Below, piece by piece: positions 25,672 to 34,367 of a stretch of 47,072 bases of DNA. Below the pieces are notes generated by a model, which had not been told where the DNA came from, searched no databases, and saw only the letters and a list, made by a program, of their open reading frames with translations. The translations under genes were made by a program, and so were the position numbers. Within the stretch, counting starts at the first letter, position 1. Each line of letters begins with the position of its first letter. Source of the DNA: Pseudonocardia nigra (GTDB lineage: Bacteria; Actinomycetota; Actinomycetes; Mycobacteriales; Pseudonocardiaceae); the NCBI RefSeq assembly GCF_019396355.1, contig NZ_JAHKRK010000041.1, positions 1 through 47,072 of the forward strand, read 5' to 3'.

Positions 25672-27218
25672 CCCCGGAACCTCCAGCTCACCGGCCCCGG
25701 CGTACGCAGCGGCGCGGCGAGTGACGCGAACTCGCACAGCAGCGGCCGGGTGTCGCGGGGGTCGATGATGTCCTCGATGTTGAACGCCTCCGCCGTGCGG
25801 AACGGGGAGCGGATCGCATCCATCCGCTCCCAGATGTCGGCGAGCATCGCCTCGGGGTCGTCGGCCGCCTCCAGGTCGGCGCGGTAGGCGGCCTCGATGC
25901 CGCCCTCCAGGGGGAGCGATCCCCAGTCGGCCGACGGCCACGCGTACCGGTACTGCACCCGGGAGGCGTTCGTGTGCGCGGCGCCGGCCACGCCGAACAC
26001 CTTGCGCAGGATCACGGAACACCAGGGCACGCTCGCCTGGTAGACGGCGTTCAGCGCACGCACGCCGAAGCGCATCGTCCCCGCGCGCTCGGCCTCGGCG
26101 CCGATCACGAAGCCGGGCTGGTCGACCAGGTGGACGACGGGGAGGTGGAACGTCTCGGCGAGGTCGACGAACCACTCGATCTTGCGCGCGGACGCGGCGG
26201 TCATGCCGCCCCCGTAGATCGTCGGGTCGCCCGCGAGCACCGCGACGGGCCACCCGTCCAGCCGCGCGAGGCCGGTCACCGCCGACCGCCCGTGCCCCTT
26301 GCCGAGCTCGAGGAACGACCCCTGGTCGACGACGGCCTCGATGATCGGCCGGATCTTGTAGGTGCGCCTGCGGTTGCGCGGGATCGCCCGGATCAGCCAG
26401 TCCTCGCGCCGCTCGGTGTCGTCCTCGCCGGGGACCCGTTCGGGCAGGTCGTACACCGACGGCGGCAGGTAGGACAGGAACCGGCGGGTGCGCTCGAAGG
26501 CGTCCTTCTCCGACTCGACGACGTCGGTGACCACGCCGTTGGTGCCGTGGATCTCGCTGCCGCCGAGCTCCTCCTTGGTGATCGGGGCGCCGAGCCGCGC
26601 CACCAGCGGCGGCCCGGCGGCGAAGACCTGGGCCGCCCCGCGCACCATCACCGAGTAGTGGCTGGCGGCGACCCGCGCGGCGCCCAGCCCCGCCACCGGG
26701 CCGAGCGCGAGCGCGACGACCGGGACGGTGCCCAGGTTCGCCACCACCCACTCCCATCCCGGGTTCGCGGGGACGTACGTGCGCCCGATCGCCTCGAGCG
26801 ACCGGATCGAGCCGCCTCCGCCGGTGCCCTCGACGAGCCGCACCAGCGGGAGCCGCAGCTCGTTCGCGAGCTGCTCGGCCATGACCTGCTTCTCGCGGAT
26901 GGAGGCGTCCGAGGCGCCGCCGCGCACGGTGAAGTCGTCACCGCCGACGACCACGGGTCGCCCGTCGAGCCTGCCCCGGCCGAACACGAAGTTGGCGGGC
27001 AGAAACCCGCCGTCGGGCAGCGCACGCCCGGCCAGCGCACCGATCTCCCGGAAGCTGCCGTGGTCGAGCAGCTCGTCGATGCGCTCGCGCACGGTGAGCC
27101 GCCCGGCGTCGTGCTGGCGGCGGATCTTCTCGGGCCCGCCCATGCCGCGGGCCTGCTGCTCCCGGCGCCGCAGCTCGTCGACCTCCGGCTGCCAGGAATC
27201 GCCCTCGCTGCTACTCAT
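25668..27218 (-). CDS. Acyl-CoA carboxylase carboxyltransferase (beta) subunit
   Basis: A 516-residue biotin-dependent carboxyltransferase (PccB/AccD family), which moves CO2 from carboxybiotin to an acyl-CoA. The N half has KIRRQHDAGRLTVRERIDEL, EGTGGGGSIRS and the KEELGGSEIHGTNGVVTDVV motif. The C half has LAGDPTIYGGGMTAASARKI, HLVDQPGFVIGAEAERAGT, and FGVAGAAHTNASRVQYRYAW. It ends with NIEDIIDPRDTRPLL. The usual GG(M/A)xG-type oxyanion regions are present. It has no biotin carboxylase or carrier partner in its own operon; the divergent unit at 36.1-37.7 kb supplies both. Start and stop overlap its neighbours by ATGA. Confidence 0.92.
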   Translation of the reverse strand: MSSSEGDSWQPEVDELRRREQQARGMGGPEKIRRQHDAGRLTVRERIDELLDHGSFREIGALAGRALPDGGFLPANFVFGRGRLDGRPVVVGGDDFTVRGGASDASIREKQVMAEQLANELRLPLVRLVEGTGGGGSIRSLEAIGRTYVPANPGWEWVVANLGTVPVVALALGPVAGLGAARVAASHYSVMVRGAAQVFAAGPPLVARLGAPITKEELGGSEIHGTNGVVTDVVESEKDAFERTRRFLSYLPPSVYDLPERVPGEDDTERREDWLIRAIPRNRRRTYKIRPIIEAVVDQGSFLELGKGHGRSAVTGLARLDGWPVAVLAGDPTIYGGGMTAASARKIEWFVDLAETFHLPVVHLVDQPGFVIGAEAERAGTMRFGVRALNAVYQASVPWCSVILRKVFGVAGAAHTNASRVQYRYAWPSADWGSLPLEGGIEAAYRADLEAADDPEAMLADIWERMDAIRSPFRTAEAFNIEDIIDPRDTRPLLCEFASLAAPLRTPGPVSWRFRG

Positions 27219-28057
27219 GCGTCCCCCGTCGTCCGTGCCCCGAACACCGGCGGGCGCTTCTCCACGAAGGCCTGCACGGCCTCCTTGTGGTCCTCGCTCA
27301 CCCCGCACTCGAGGTGCCGGGGCACCTCGCGGTCCATGGCGTCGTCCAGGCCGTACCGCTGCGCGTCCAGCAGGTTGGCCTTCATTCCCGCGAGGGCCTG
27401 CCGCGGCCCGGCGGCCAGGCCGGCCGCGATCGAGAGCGCGAACGCGTCCAGCTCGTCGGTGTCGACCATCCAGTCCAGGAGCCCGAGCTCGTGTGCCGCC
27501 TGCCCGTCGAGGCGCTCGCCGAGGAACATCAACCGGCGGGCCCGGCTGGGCCCGACCAGCCGCGAGAGCAGCCAGGCCGTGCCGTAGTCGCCGGACAGGC
27601 CGACCTTGCCGAACGCCGTGGCGATCACCGTGGCCGGACACCCGATCCGCAGGTCGCAGCCCAGCGCGAGCCCCAGCCCCGCCCCGGCCGCCGCTCCGGG
27701 CAGGGCCGCCACGGTGGGCTTGCCCATGGCGTGCAGCCGGCCCGTCGTCGCGCGTTGGAGCCGCTGCTGACGTTGCGCGCGCTCCTCCTGCGGCACCGTC
27801 GTGCCGCCGCCTTCGCCGCCCCGGGCGGCGAAGCCCTTGACGTCGCCCCCGGCGCAGAACGCACCACCGGCACCGGTGAGCAGGACGGATCCGACGTCGT
27901 CGGCGACCTCCAGGTCGGCCAGGACGGCCGCGAGCGCGGCCACCATGTCCGCCGACAGGGCGTTGCGCCGCTCGGGGCGGTTCAGCACCACGACGCCGAC
28001 GCCGCGCTCCACGCGGGCCAGCAGGTCGTCGGTGCCGGTGTCGATCGTCCGGTCCAT
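27215..28057 (-). CDS. Enoyl-CoA hydratase/isomerase
   Basis: A 280-residue crotonase-fold enzyme. The oxyanion-hole segments are LTGAGGAFCAGGDVKGFAA and ALPGAAAGAGLGLALGCDLR. The usual first glutamate region reads ATAFGKVGLSGDYGTAWLLS, with Gly-Asp where hydratases carry the catalytic Glu, so isomerase or other crotonase chemistry may apply. The C-terminus is CGVSEDHKEAVQAFVEKRPP. It sits between OppC (16-bp gap) and the carboxyltransferase (ATGA overlap), linking import to acyl-CoA processing. Confidence 0.9.
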   Translation of the reverse strand: MDRTIDTGTDDLLARVERGVGVVVLNRPERRNALSADMVAALAAVLADLEVADDVGSVLLTGAGGAFCAGGDVKGFAARGGEGGGTTVPQEERAQRQQRLQRATTGRLHAMGKPTVAALPGAAAGAGLGLALGCDLRIGCPATVIATAFGKVGLSGDYGTAWLLSRLVGPSRARRLMFLGERLDGQAAHELGLLDWMVDTDELDAFALSIAAGLAAGPRQALAGMKANLLDAQRYGLDDAMDREVPRHLECGVSEDHKEAVQAFVEKRPPVFGARTTGDA

Positions 28058-28073
28058 GCGTCTCCTCTGCTCC

Positions 28074-28979
28074 TCAGGACGTCCGGCGGTGCCGGGGGTC
28101 GATCGCCATCTGGGCGACGTCCCCGAGCACGGTGAAGGCCAGCGCCGTGGCCACGATGGCGAGGCCAGGCGCCAGCATCTGCAGCGGCGCCTGGTAGATG
28201 AAGGTGTAGGCGCGGGCGAGCATGGAGCCCCAGCTCGCGGTGGGCGGCTGCACGCCCAGCCCGAGGAAGCTCAGGCTCGCCTCGGCGATCAGGGCGTGCG
28301 ACAGCAGCAGGCTCGCCTGCACGAGCACCGGCTGGACCGCGTTGGGCAGCAGGTGCTGTCGGACCAGGTGCCCGCCCCGGCTGCCGAACGTGCGGGCGGC
28401 GTCGACGTAGGGCTCCTCCTTGACGGCGAGCACCTGTGCCCGCATCAGGCGTGCCACCGACGGGGAGAACACGATGCCCACCGCGATCATCGAGTTGACC
28501 AGGCTCGGCTGCAGCGCAGCGGTGATGCCGATGGCGAGGATGATCGCGGGGAAGGACAGCAGCGTGTCGATCACGCGCATCAGGGCGTTGTCGACCACCC
28601 CGCCGAGGTAGCCCGCCGCGAGCCCGAGCGGCACGCCCAGCCCCACCGCGACGCCGACGGCGAGCACGCTGGCCAGCAGCGACGCCCGCGCGCCGTACAG
28701 CAGCCTGCTCAGGATGTCGCGGCCGAGGTCGTCGCTGCCCAGGAGGTAGCCGGGGGTACCGGCGGGCTGCAGGATCGACTCGTAGTTCTGCGCGTCGGGG
28801 TCGTGCGGTGCGATCCACGGGGCCAGCAGCGCGGCGCCCACCAGCACGACCAGGAACCCGAGGGAGGCGACGGCCCGCCAGTCGCGGGCGAGCCGGGACA
28901 GCAGGGTGGCGGCGGCGGTGGGCGGGCCGGCCGGCTCGGCGACGGTCGTGGGGGTCGGGGACTGGACCTGGACGGACAT
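28074..28979 (-). CDS. ABC transporter permease, DppC/OppC family
   Basis: A 301-residue inner-membrane permease with six predicted membrane segments. The N-terminal OppC_N segment is SLGFLVVLVGAALLAPWIAP, followed by the DAQNY...LLGSDDLGRDILSRLLYGAR motif typical of DppC/OppC. The EAA loop is AARTFGSRGGHLVRQHLLPN. It pairs with the DppB-type permease just upstream to form the channel of a peptide/nickel/opine-class importer. It starts 6 bp after the permease stop. Confidence 0.93.
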   Translation of the reverse strand: MSVQVQSPTPTTVAEPAGPPTAAATLLSRLARDWRAVASLGFLVVLVGAALLAPWIAPHDPDAQNYESILQPAGTPGYLLGSDDLGRDILSRLLYGARASLLASVLAVGVAVGLGVPLGLAAGYLGGVVDNALMRVIDTLLSFPAIILAIGITAALQPSLVNSMIAVGIVFSPSVARLMRAQVLAVKEEPYVDAARTFGSRGGHLVRQHLLPNAVQPVLVQASLLLSHALIAEASLSFLGLGVQPPTASWGSMLARAYTFIYQAPLQMLAPGLAIVATALAFTVLGDVAQMAIDPRHRRTS

Positions 28980-28985
28980 GGCCGC

Positions 28986-29990
28986 TCACTCCGCGATTCG
29001 GGGGTCGATGACCCGGTAGGCGAGGTCCACCAGCAGGTTGGTCGCCAGCACCAGCAGCGCGGTGACCAGCACGATGCCCTGGATCACCGGGTAGTCGCGC
29101 TGCGTGGTGGACTGCACCACCAGCGACCCGATGCCGGGGATGGCGAAGAGCGCCTCGACCACGACCGTGGCCCCGAGCACCCGGCTCACCAGCAGGCCGA
29201 TGATCGTGGCCAGCGGCAGCCCCGAGTTCTTCAGCGCGTGCCTCCAGATCCGGGTGCGCCGGGACAGGCCCTTGGCCTGGTGCGTGCGCATGTAGTCCGA
29301 CTGCAGCACCTCGATCATCGCGCTGCGCAGCTGTCGGCACACCTCGGCCGCACCGACGGCGCCCAGGGCGATCGCGGGCAGCACCAGGTGCCACAGCGCC
29401 CGCAGCGGATTCTCGGTGAGCGGGACGAAACCGGTGGCGGGCAGCCACTTCAGGGTGAGGGCGAACACCAGCACCAGCACCATGCCGAGCCAGAAGTTCG
29501 GCACGGCGATGCCCAGCGTGGCGGCACCGGTGATCGCCGTGTCGGCGCCCCGGCCGCGCCGCTGCGCGGCCGCGATGCCCAGCGGCACCCCGATGCCCAC
29601 GGCGACGACCAGGGACGCCGCGCCCAGCGTCAGCGTGGTCGGGAGCCGCTGCCCGATCAGGTCGAGGACCTGCTCACCGGTGGCGAGCGACGTCCCGAGG
29701 TCGCCGGTGACCACGCCGCCGAGCCAGTCGACGTACTGCAGGAGGAACGGGCGGTCCAGACCCAGCTGCTCGCGCAGCTGCGCCAGCCGCTCCGGGGTGG
29801 CGTTCTCGCCCGCGATGGCCTGCGCCGGGTCGCCGGGGATGAGGTGCAGCAGGGCGAACACGAGGAACGTCGCGAGCAGCAGCGTGGGGATGACCCCGAC
29901 GAGCCGCTTGCCGACCCCTCGCACCCGGGGCAGCTGTCGGCGCCTCCGCGGCGCGGGGGACTCGACGGTGGTCGACGCCGTGGCCGTCAT
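28986..29990 (-). CDS. ABC transporter permease, DppB/OppB family
   Basis: A 334-residue permease with the family N-terminus KRLVGVIPTLLLATFLVFAL and LIPGDPAQAIAGENATPERL, followed by QLGLDRPFLLQYVDWL. The EAA loop reads HQAKGLSRRTRIWRHALKNS. About six membrane segments are visible. Its start overlaps the stop of the substrate-binding protein gene (ATGA at 29987-29990). Its partner is the OppC-type gene downstream. Confidence 0.93.
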   Translation of the reverse strand: MTATASTTVESPAPRRRRQLPRVRGVGKRLVGVIPTLLLATFLVFALLHLIPGDPAQAIAGENATPERLAQLREQLGLDRPFLLQYVDWLGGVVTGDLGTSLATGEQVLDLIGQRLPTTLTLGAASLVVAVGIGVPLGIAAAQRRGRGADTAITGAATLGIAVPNFWLGMVLVLVFALTLKWLPATGFVPLTENPLRALWHLVLPAIALGAVGAAEVCRQLRSAMIEVLQSDYMRTHQAKGLSRRTRIWRHALKNSGLPLATIIGLLVSRVLGATVVVEALFAIPGIGSLVVQSTTQRDYPVIQGIVLVTALLVLATNLLVDLAYRVIDPRIAE

Positions 29991-31513
29991 CGCTCGATCC
30001 TCACCGTCGTGAACTTGGGTTTGCCCAGCAAGCTCGGTTCGTAGCCGCTGACGTCGTCGCTGTAGATGGCGGCGCTCGCCGGGAAGAACAGCGGGACGAA
30101 CAGCGCGTTGTCCGCGACGATCTCGGCCAGCCGGGCCAGCCCGGCCTTGCGCTCGGCGAGGTCGGGGGTGGTGTTCGCCGCGGCGAGCGCCTCGTCGATG
30201 CCCGGTGTCGCGACGTGCCCGGTGTTGTAGTAGCCCTCGGCGGTGAACATCAGCTTGTAGGTCAGCGCCGGGTCCGGGCGACCGGTCCAGGCCGACAGCA
30301 TGGCGGGGTAGCGGCGCTCGTTGAAGAACTCGCTCGTGCCCTGCGTGAGCTCGGTCGGGATGAGATCCACCCGGATCCCGACCTTGCTGAGCTGGTAGGC
30401 GAGCACCTCCCCGAGCCGGATGCTCGTCGGGTCCGAGTAGACGATCATCGGGAAGGAGACGCCGTCGGGGTGGCCCGCCTCGGCCAGCAGCCGGCGCGCC
30501 TGCTCGGGGTCGTACGGGTAGGTGGGCACGAGCTGCTCGGCGTAGGCCCAGTGCGCGGACGGCAGCGGGGTCCAGCCGACCTCACCGCGCCCGAAGTGGG
30601 CCACCTCGAGCAGCTGCTGGCGGTTGATGGCGAGGTTGAGCGCCTTCCGCACCCGCACGTCGTCGAACGGCGCTGCGGAGACGTCGAGGTAGACGATCTT
30701 CTGGTAGAGCTGCGGGCTGACGCTCGCGCCGAACCCGGGCGACTCCTCGAGGTTGCCGATGTCCTGCGGCGGCGGGTCGAACGCGAAGTCCTGCTGGCCC
30801 GACCGCAACGCGTTCACGGCGGTGGAGTCGTCGGTCATGATCGTGAAGTTGATGCCGTCGAGGTGGGGCAGCCCCTCCTGCCAGTAGCCGGGGAAGCGCT
30901 CGACCCGCACCCGCGCACCGTTCTGCCATTCGACGAACTGCCACGGCCCGGCTCCGACGGGGTTGCGCTCGAAGGCGTCGCCGTGCTCCTCCGCGGCGGT
31001 CGGGGAGATCATCATCCCGGCCCGGTCGGCGAGGGTCAGCAGCAGCGACGAGTCCGGCTCGGCGAGGTCGAGGCGGACCGTGTACTCGTCGACGACGTCG
31101 ACGCTCGCGATCGCCTGCACGTCGGCCTGGATGTTGGACTTCTCGCCCTGCGCCCGTTCGATGTTGTACTTCACCGCCTCGGCGTCGAACGGGGTGCCGT
31201 CGTGGAACGTCACACCGTGGCGCAGGTGCAGCACCAGCACGTTCGGGTCGCTCTGGTCCCACGACTCCGCCAGGCCCGGCGCGGGCTCCAGGGTCTCGGG
31301 GGTGAACGAGATCAACGTGTCGTAGAGGGTGAACAGCACGCCGTGGTCGGACCCGGCGTTGCCGCGCTGCGGGTCGAGCGAGGACGGGTTCGAGGGCCAG
31401 GCCACCTTCAGCACCCCCGGGGTGGCGGCGGCGCTGCTCCCGGCACATCCCGCGCAGACGATCGCGAGCACCAGCGCCAGCACGAGCGTGGGGACCCTGG
31501 AGATCCTCGTCAT
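29987..31513 (-). CDS. ABC transporter substrate-binding lipoprotein (SBP family 5)
   Basis: A 508-residue extracytoplasmic binding protein. A lipoprotein signal (LVLALVLAIVCAGC) ends with a lipobox, so the mature protein is anchored by Cys. The body follows the DppA/OppA pattern: SNPSSLDPQRGNAGSDH, ESWDQSDPNVLVLHLRHGVTF, HDGTPFDAEAVKYNIERA, and YPYDPEQARRLLAEAGHPDG. Family members bind peptides, nickel, opines, glutathione and other compounds, so sequence alone does not fix the ligand. Co-transcription with acyl-CoA enzymes suggests a carboxylate or amide-linked acid. It sits between the two ATPase genes and the permeases. Confidence 0.93.
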   Translation of the reverse strand: MTRISRVPTLVLALVLAIVCAGCAGSSAAATPGVLKVAWPSNPSSLDPQRGNAGSDHGVLFTLYDTLISFTPETLEPAPGLAESWDQSDPNVLVLHLRHGVTFHDGTPFDAEAVKYNIERAQGEKSNIQADVQAIASVDVVDEYTVRLDLAEPDSSLLLTLADRAGMMISPTAAEEHGDAFERNPVGAGPWQFVEWQNGARVRVERFPGYWQEGLPHLDGINFTIMTDDSTAVNALRSGQQDFAFDPPPQDIGNLEESPGFGASVSPQLYQKIVYLDVSAAPFDDVRVRKALNLAINRQQLLEVAHFGRGEVGWTPLPSAHWAYAEQLVPTYPYDPEQARRLLAEAGHPDGVSFPMIVYSDPTSIRLGEVLAYQLSKVGIRVDLIPTELTQGTSEFFNERRYPAMLSAWTGRPDPALTYKLMFTAEGYYNTGHVATPGIDEALAAANTTPDLAERKAGLARLAEIVADNALFVPLFFPASAAIYSDDVSGYEPSLLGKPKFTTVRIER

Positions 31514-32517
31514 GGCCTGCCTCCGTCGAGGGTGGAGGTCGACGCTGCGTCGACGCCGGAGAGCTCCAGCGTGTCGGCGTAGTGGCAGGCCACCCGGTGC
31601 CCGGGAGCCGGCTCCCGCCAGGCGGGCACCTCCTCCGCGCAGCGTTCGGTGGCGTAGCGGCACCGGGTGCGGAACCGGCATCCGGACGGTGGGTGCACCG
31701 GGCTGGGGATGTCGCCCTCGAGCACGATCCGCTCCCGGCCGTCCGGGCTGATCCGGGGCTGGGCCGACACCAGCGCCTCGGTGTAGGGGTGGCGGGGCCG
31801 TGTGACGAGCTGGTCGACCGGGCCGATCTCCATCAGCCGGCCCAGGTACATCACCGCGACGCGGTCGGCGATGTGCGCCACCACCGACAGGTCGTGGGTG
31901 ATGAACAGGTACGCCAGCCCCAGCTCGGACTGCAGCCTGCGCAGCAGCTCCAAGATCTCGGCCTGCAGTGCCACGTCGAGGGCCGACACCGCCTCGTCGC
32001 ACACCACGAGCGCCGGGTCGAGCACCAGCGCCCTGGCGATGTTGACCCGCTGCTTCTGGCCGCCGGACAGCTCGTGGGGGTAGCGCGCTCCGAGCTCACG
32101 GGACAGCCCCACCAGGTCGAACAGCTCCAGGGCCCGCGCGCGGCGGTGCTCCCGGTCGCCGACCCGGCGGATCGCGAGCGGCTCCTCGATGCTGGCGAGC
32201 ACACGCATCCGGGGGTTCAGCGAGGCGTGCGGGTCCTGGAACACCATCTGCAGGTGCGCGGACATCTCCCGGCCGGCCCGCCCGCGCAGGGCGACCAGGT
32301 CGGTGCCCCGCAGCCGTGCGGTGCCCGCCGTGGGCTGCACCAGCCGCATCAGCGCGCGGCCGAGCGTCGACTTCCCCGACCCGGACTCGCCGATGAGCCC
32401 CAGCGTCTCGCCCTCCTGCATCACGAAGGACACGCCGTCGACCGCCTTGACCCGTTCGTCCCGCCGGCGCGTCGGGTACGAGACGCGCAGGTCGTCGACG
32501 TCGAGAAGAGGGCTCAT
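31510..32517 (-). CDS. ABC transporter ATPase, DppF/OppF family
   Basis: A 335-residue ATPase subunit. Walker A is GESGSGKSTLGRALM, the Q-loop QMVFQDPHASLNPRMRV, the ABC signature LSGGQKQRVNIARAL, Walker B LVVCDEAVSALD, and the switch His is in ITHDLSVVAH. The C-terminal oligopeptide extension has the Cys motif SGCRFRTRCRYATERCAEEV, which in related ATPases can bind an iron-sulfur cluster. It overlaps OppD and the binding protein by ATGA. Confidence 0.95.
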   Translation of the reverse strand: MSPLLDVDDLRVSYPTRRRDERVKAVDGVSFVMQEGETLGLIGESGSGKSTLGRALMRLVQPTAGTARLRGTDLVALRGRAGREMSAHLQMVFQDPHASLNPRMRVLASIEEPLAIRRVGDREHRRARALELFDLVGLSRELGARYPHELSGGQKQRVNIARALVLDPALVVCDEAVSALDVALQAEILELLRRLQSELGLAYLFITHDLSVVAHIADRVAVMYLGRLMEIGPVDQLVTRPRHPYTEALVSAQPRISPDGRERIVLEGDIPSPVHPPSGCRFRTRCRYATERCAEEVPAWREPAPGHRVACHYADTLELSGVDAASTSTLDGGRP

Positions 32518-33530
32518 CGGCGGGCTCCCGGGAGGTCGAGCTCGGCGGAGCGCCCGCACCGGACCAGCCGTGCGGAACCGCCGGGCAGGGGGTCGAGCTC
32601 GGGTCTGCGGTCGGCGCACTCGGCCGTGGCGTGGCCGCACCGGGGGTGGAACACGCAGCCCGACGGTGGCGCGCTCGGCGGCGGGACGCGCCCCGGGATC
32701 GTCTGCAGGACGCGGTGCCGGTCCTCGATCCGGGGAATCGCCTGGAGCAGGCCCGAGGTGTAGGGGTGCTGCGGGGACCGCAGGACGTCGTCGACGGGAC
32801 CGGCCTCCAACGCCTCACCGGCGTAGAGGGTGACCATCCGGTCGCACAGCTCGGCGACCACGCCCAGGTCGTGGGTGATGAGCAGGACGGCGGTGCCGCG
32901 GTCCCGGCTCAGCGTGCGCAGGAGCTCGAGGATCTGCGCCTGGATGGTGACGTCGACCGCCGTGGTCGGCTCGTCGGCGATGAGCAGCCGCGGGCTGCAG
33001 ATCAGGGCGATCGCGATCATGACGCGCTGCCGCATGCCGCCGGAGAGCTGGTGCGGGTACTCGTCGACGCGGCGTTCCGGCAGCGGGATGCCGACGGCCT
33101 CGAGCATCTCCACCGCGTCCCGGCGGGCGGCCCGGCGCGTCATCCGACGGTGCGCCTGCAGGGTCTCGGTGAGCTGTCGGCCGACGGTGAAGACCGGGTC
33201 GAGCGCGGTCATCGGCTCCTGGAAGATCATGCCGAGCTGCTCGCCGCGCAGCTTCTCCCACTGCGCGGGCCGCAGCTGCAGCAGGCCGGTGCCGTCGAAC
33301 CGGATGGCTCCGGTGATCTCGGCCGGCGGCCGCGGGACCAGCCCCATCACCGACAGCGCGGTGAGGGACTTCCCGCTGCCGCTCTCACCGGCCATGCCGA
33401 GGATCTCGCCCTCGCCGATCGTGAAGGAGACGTCCCGCACGGCCGTGCTGCGGCGGCCGCCTGCCCCGGGAAAGGACACGCTCAGGTGCTCGACTTCCAG
33501 CACCGGTCCGGTCGTGCGACGCGCTGACAC
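32514..33530 (-). CDS. ABC transporter ATPase, DppD/OppD family
   Basis: A 338-residue ATPase, first gene of the operon. Walker A is GESGSGKSLTALSVM, signature LSGGMRQRVMIAIAL, Walker B LLIADEPTTAVD and switch ITHDLGVVAELCD. The C-terminal extension is SGCVFHPRCGHATAECADRR. A longer frame opens at a GTG at 33572, but that codon lies within a good -10 element (33571-33576). The GTG at 33530, preceded by GAAGGGGGG, is therefore the preferred start. The transcript would then have a leader of about 30 bases. Confidence 0.93.
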   Translation of the reverse strand: MSARRTTGPVLEVEHLSVSFPGAGGRRSTAVRDVSFTIGEGEILGMAGESGSGKSLTALSVMGLVPRPPAEITGAIRFDGTGLLQLRPAQWEKLRGEQLGMIFQEPMTALDPVFTVGRQLTETLQAHRRMTRRAARRDAVEMLEAVGIPLPERRVDEYPHQLSGGMRQRVMIAIALICSPRLLIADEPTTAVDVTIQAQILELLRTLSRDRGTAVLLITHDLGVVAELCDRMVTLYAGEALEAGPVDDVLRSPQHPYTSGLLQAIPRIEDRHRVLQTIPGRVPPPSAPPSGCVFHPRCGHATAECADRRPELDPLPGGSARLVRCGRSAELDLPGARR

Positions 33531-33570
33531 CGGAGTGCCCCCCTTCGCTGCGGGACTCGTGACCGCGACC

Positions 33571-33600
33571 ACGTTAGGGTGGTCGTAAAAGTGACGTCAA
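33571..33600 (-). promoter_or_regulatory. Predicted sigma-70-type promoter for the opp-carboxylase operon
   Basis: On the minus strand, TTGACG (complement of 33595-33600) is followed after 18 bp by TAACGT (complement of 33571-33576). This is close to the housekeeping -35/-10 consensus, and is in an AT-richer pocket than its surroundings. It lies just upstream of the OppD start at 33530 and between OppD and the divergent TetR gene, so TetR probably acts here. Confidence 0.55.
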
Positions 33601-33664
33601 TATCGCGTTTTCGGTGGAGGGCGGCTACGCTCGCCTCTCGCACGACGGCGGAGGCGAGGTGGAC

Positions 33665-34330
33665 GTGACTGCGGGACGAGCTCTCCCGGTCGCCGATCCG
33701 AGGACGAGGAAGGGTCGCGGCTCGAAGGAGGCGCTGCTCCAGGCGGGGCGCGTGGTCTTCGGCCGGGACGGTTTCGCGGCGGCCCGGGTCAGTGACATCG
33801 CGGCCGAGGCCGGGATGTCCAACGGCGCCTTCTACCGCTACTACGTGGACAAGAACGCGGTCCTGATCGAGCTGATCACGATGCTCCTCCAGCAGCTCTA
33901 CGACGAGTCGCAGGCGCGGTGGAGCCCGCGGGACCCGGCCGAGTCCGTCGTGGTGACGACCGAGCGCTACTTCCGGTTCTACGAACGCAACGCCGACCTG
34001 TTCGGCCTGCTGCACGAGACGATGCAGACCCACCCGGAGATCGAGGCGATGCAGGCGGACAACCGCCGGCACTTCCACGAGCGCATCACGCGGATGATCC
34101 GGCGGGCCGTGGAGAAGGGGTTGATGCGCCCCGACCTCGACCCGGACCTCGGCGCCGCGCTGCTCGGCGGGATGACCGAGCACTACGCGTACTACCGCTT
34201 CGTCCTGCACCGCTACCCGGAGCGGGACCTGGGCGAGGTCAGCCGGGAGCTCGCCGCGGTGTGGGCCATCGGGACCTTCAGCGAGCAGGCGCGCGCCGAC
34301 CTGCTCGAGGACCGGCCACCCACCGCATAG
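33665..34330 (+). CDS. TetR/AcrR family transcriptional regulator
   Basis: A 221-residue regulator. The N-terminal DNA-binding domain reads KEALLQAGRVVFGRDGFAAA, then VSDIAAEAGMSNGAFYRYYV and DKNAVLIELI, the standard TetR helix-turn-helix. The ligand domain is not diagnostic. The GTG at 33665 follows GGAGGCGAGG; an earlier in-frame GTG at 33614 would add 17 residues. It is divergent from the opp operon and 37 bp upstream of an acyl-CoA ligase, so it likely represses both and responds to the substrate or its CoA ester. Confidence 0.92.
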   Translation: MTAGRALPVADPRTRKGRGSKEALLQAGRVVFGRDGFAAARVSDIAAEAGMSNGAFYRYYVDKNAVLIELITMLLQQLYDESQARWSPRDPAESVVVTTERYFRFYERNADLFGLLHETMQTHPEIEAMQADNRRHFHERITRMIRRAVEKGLMRPDLDPDLGAALLGGMTEHYAYYRFVLHRYPERDLGEVSRELAAVWAIGTFSEQARADLLEDRPPTA

Positions 34331-34367
34331 CACCTCCACCGGCCGACGCAGACCGAGAGGACAGGGC

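Noticed and set aside
27801..30044. Long plus-strand open frame opposite the permease genes
   Set aside because: His/Gln/Arg-rich with no motifs and antisense to two well-defined membrane permeases.
33580..33612. Dyad operator for the TetR around the opp promoter
   Set aside because: AAAA and TTTT stretches flank the -35 region, but the arms do not match beyond four bases.
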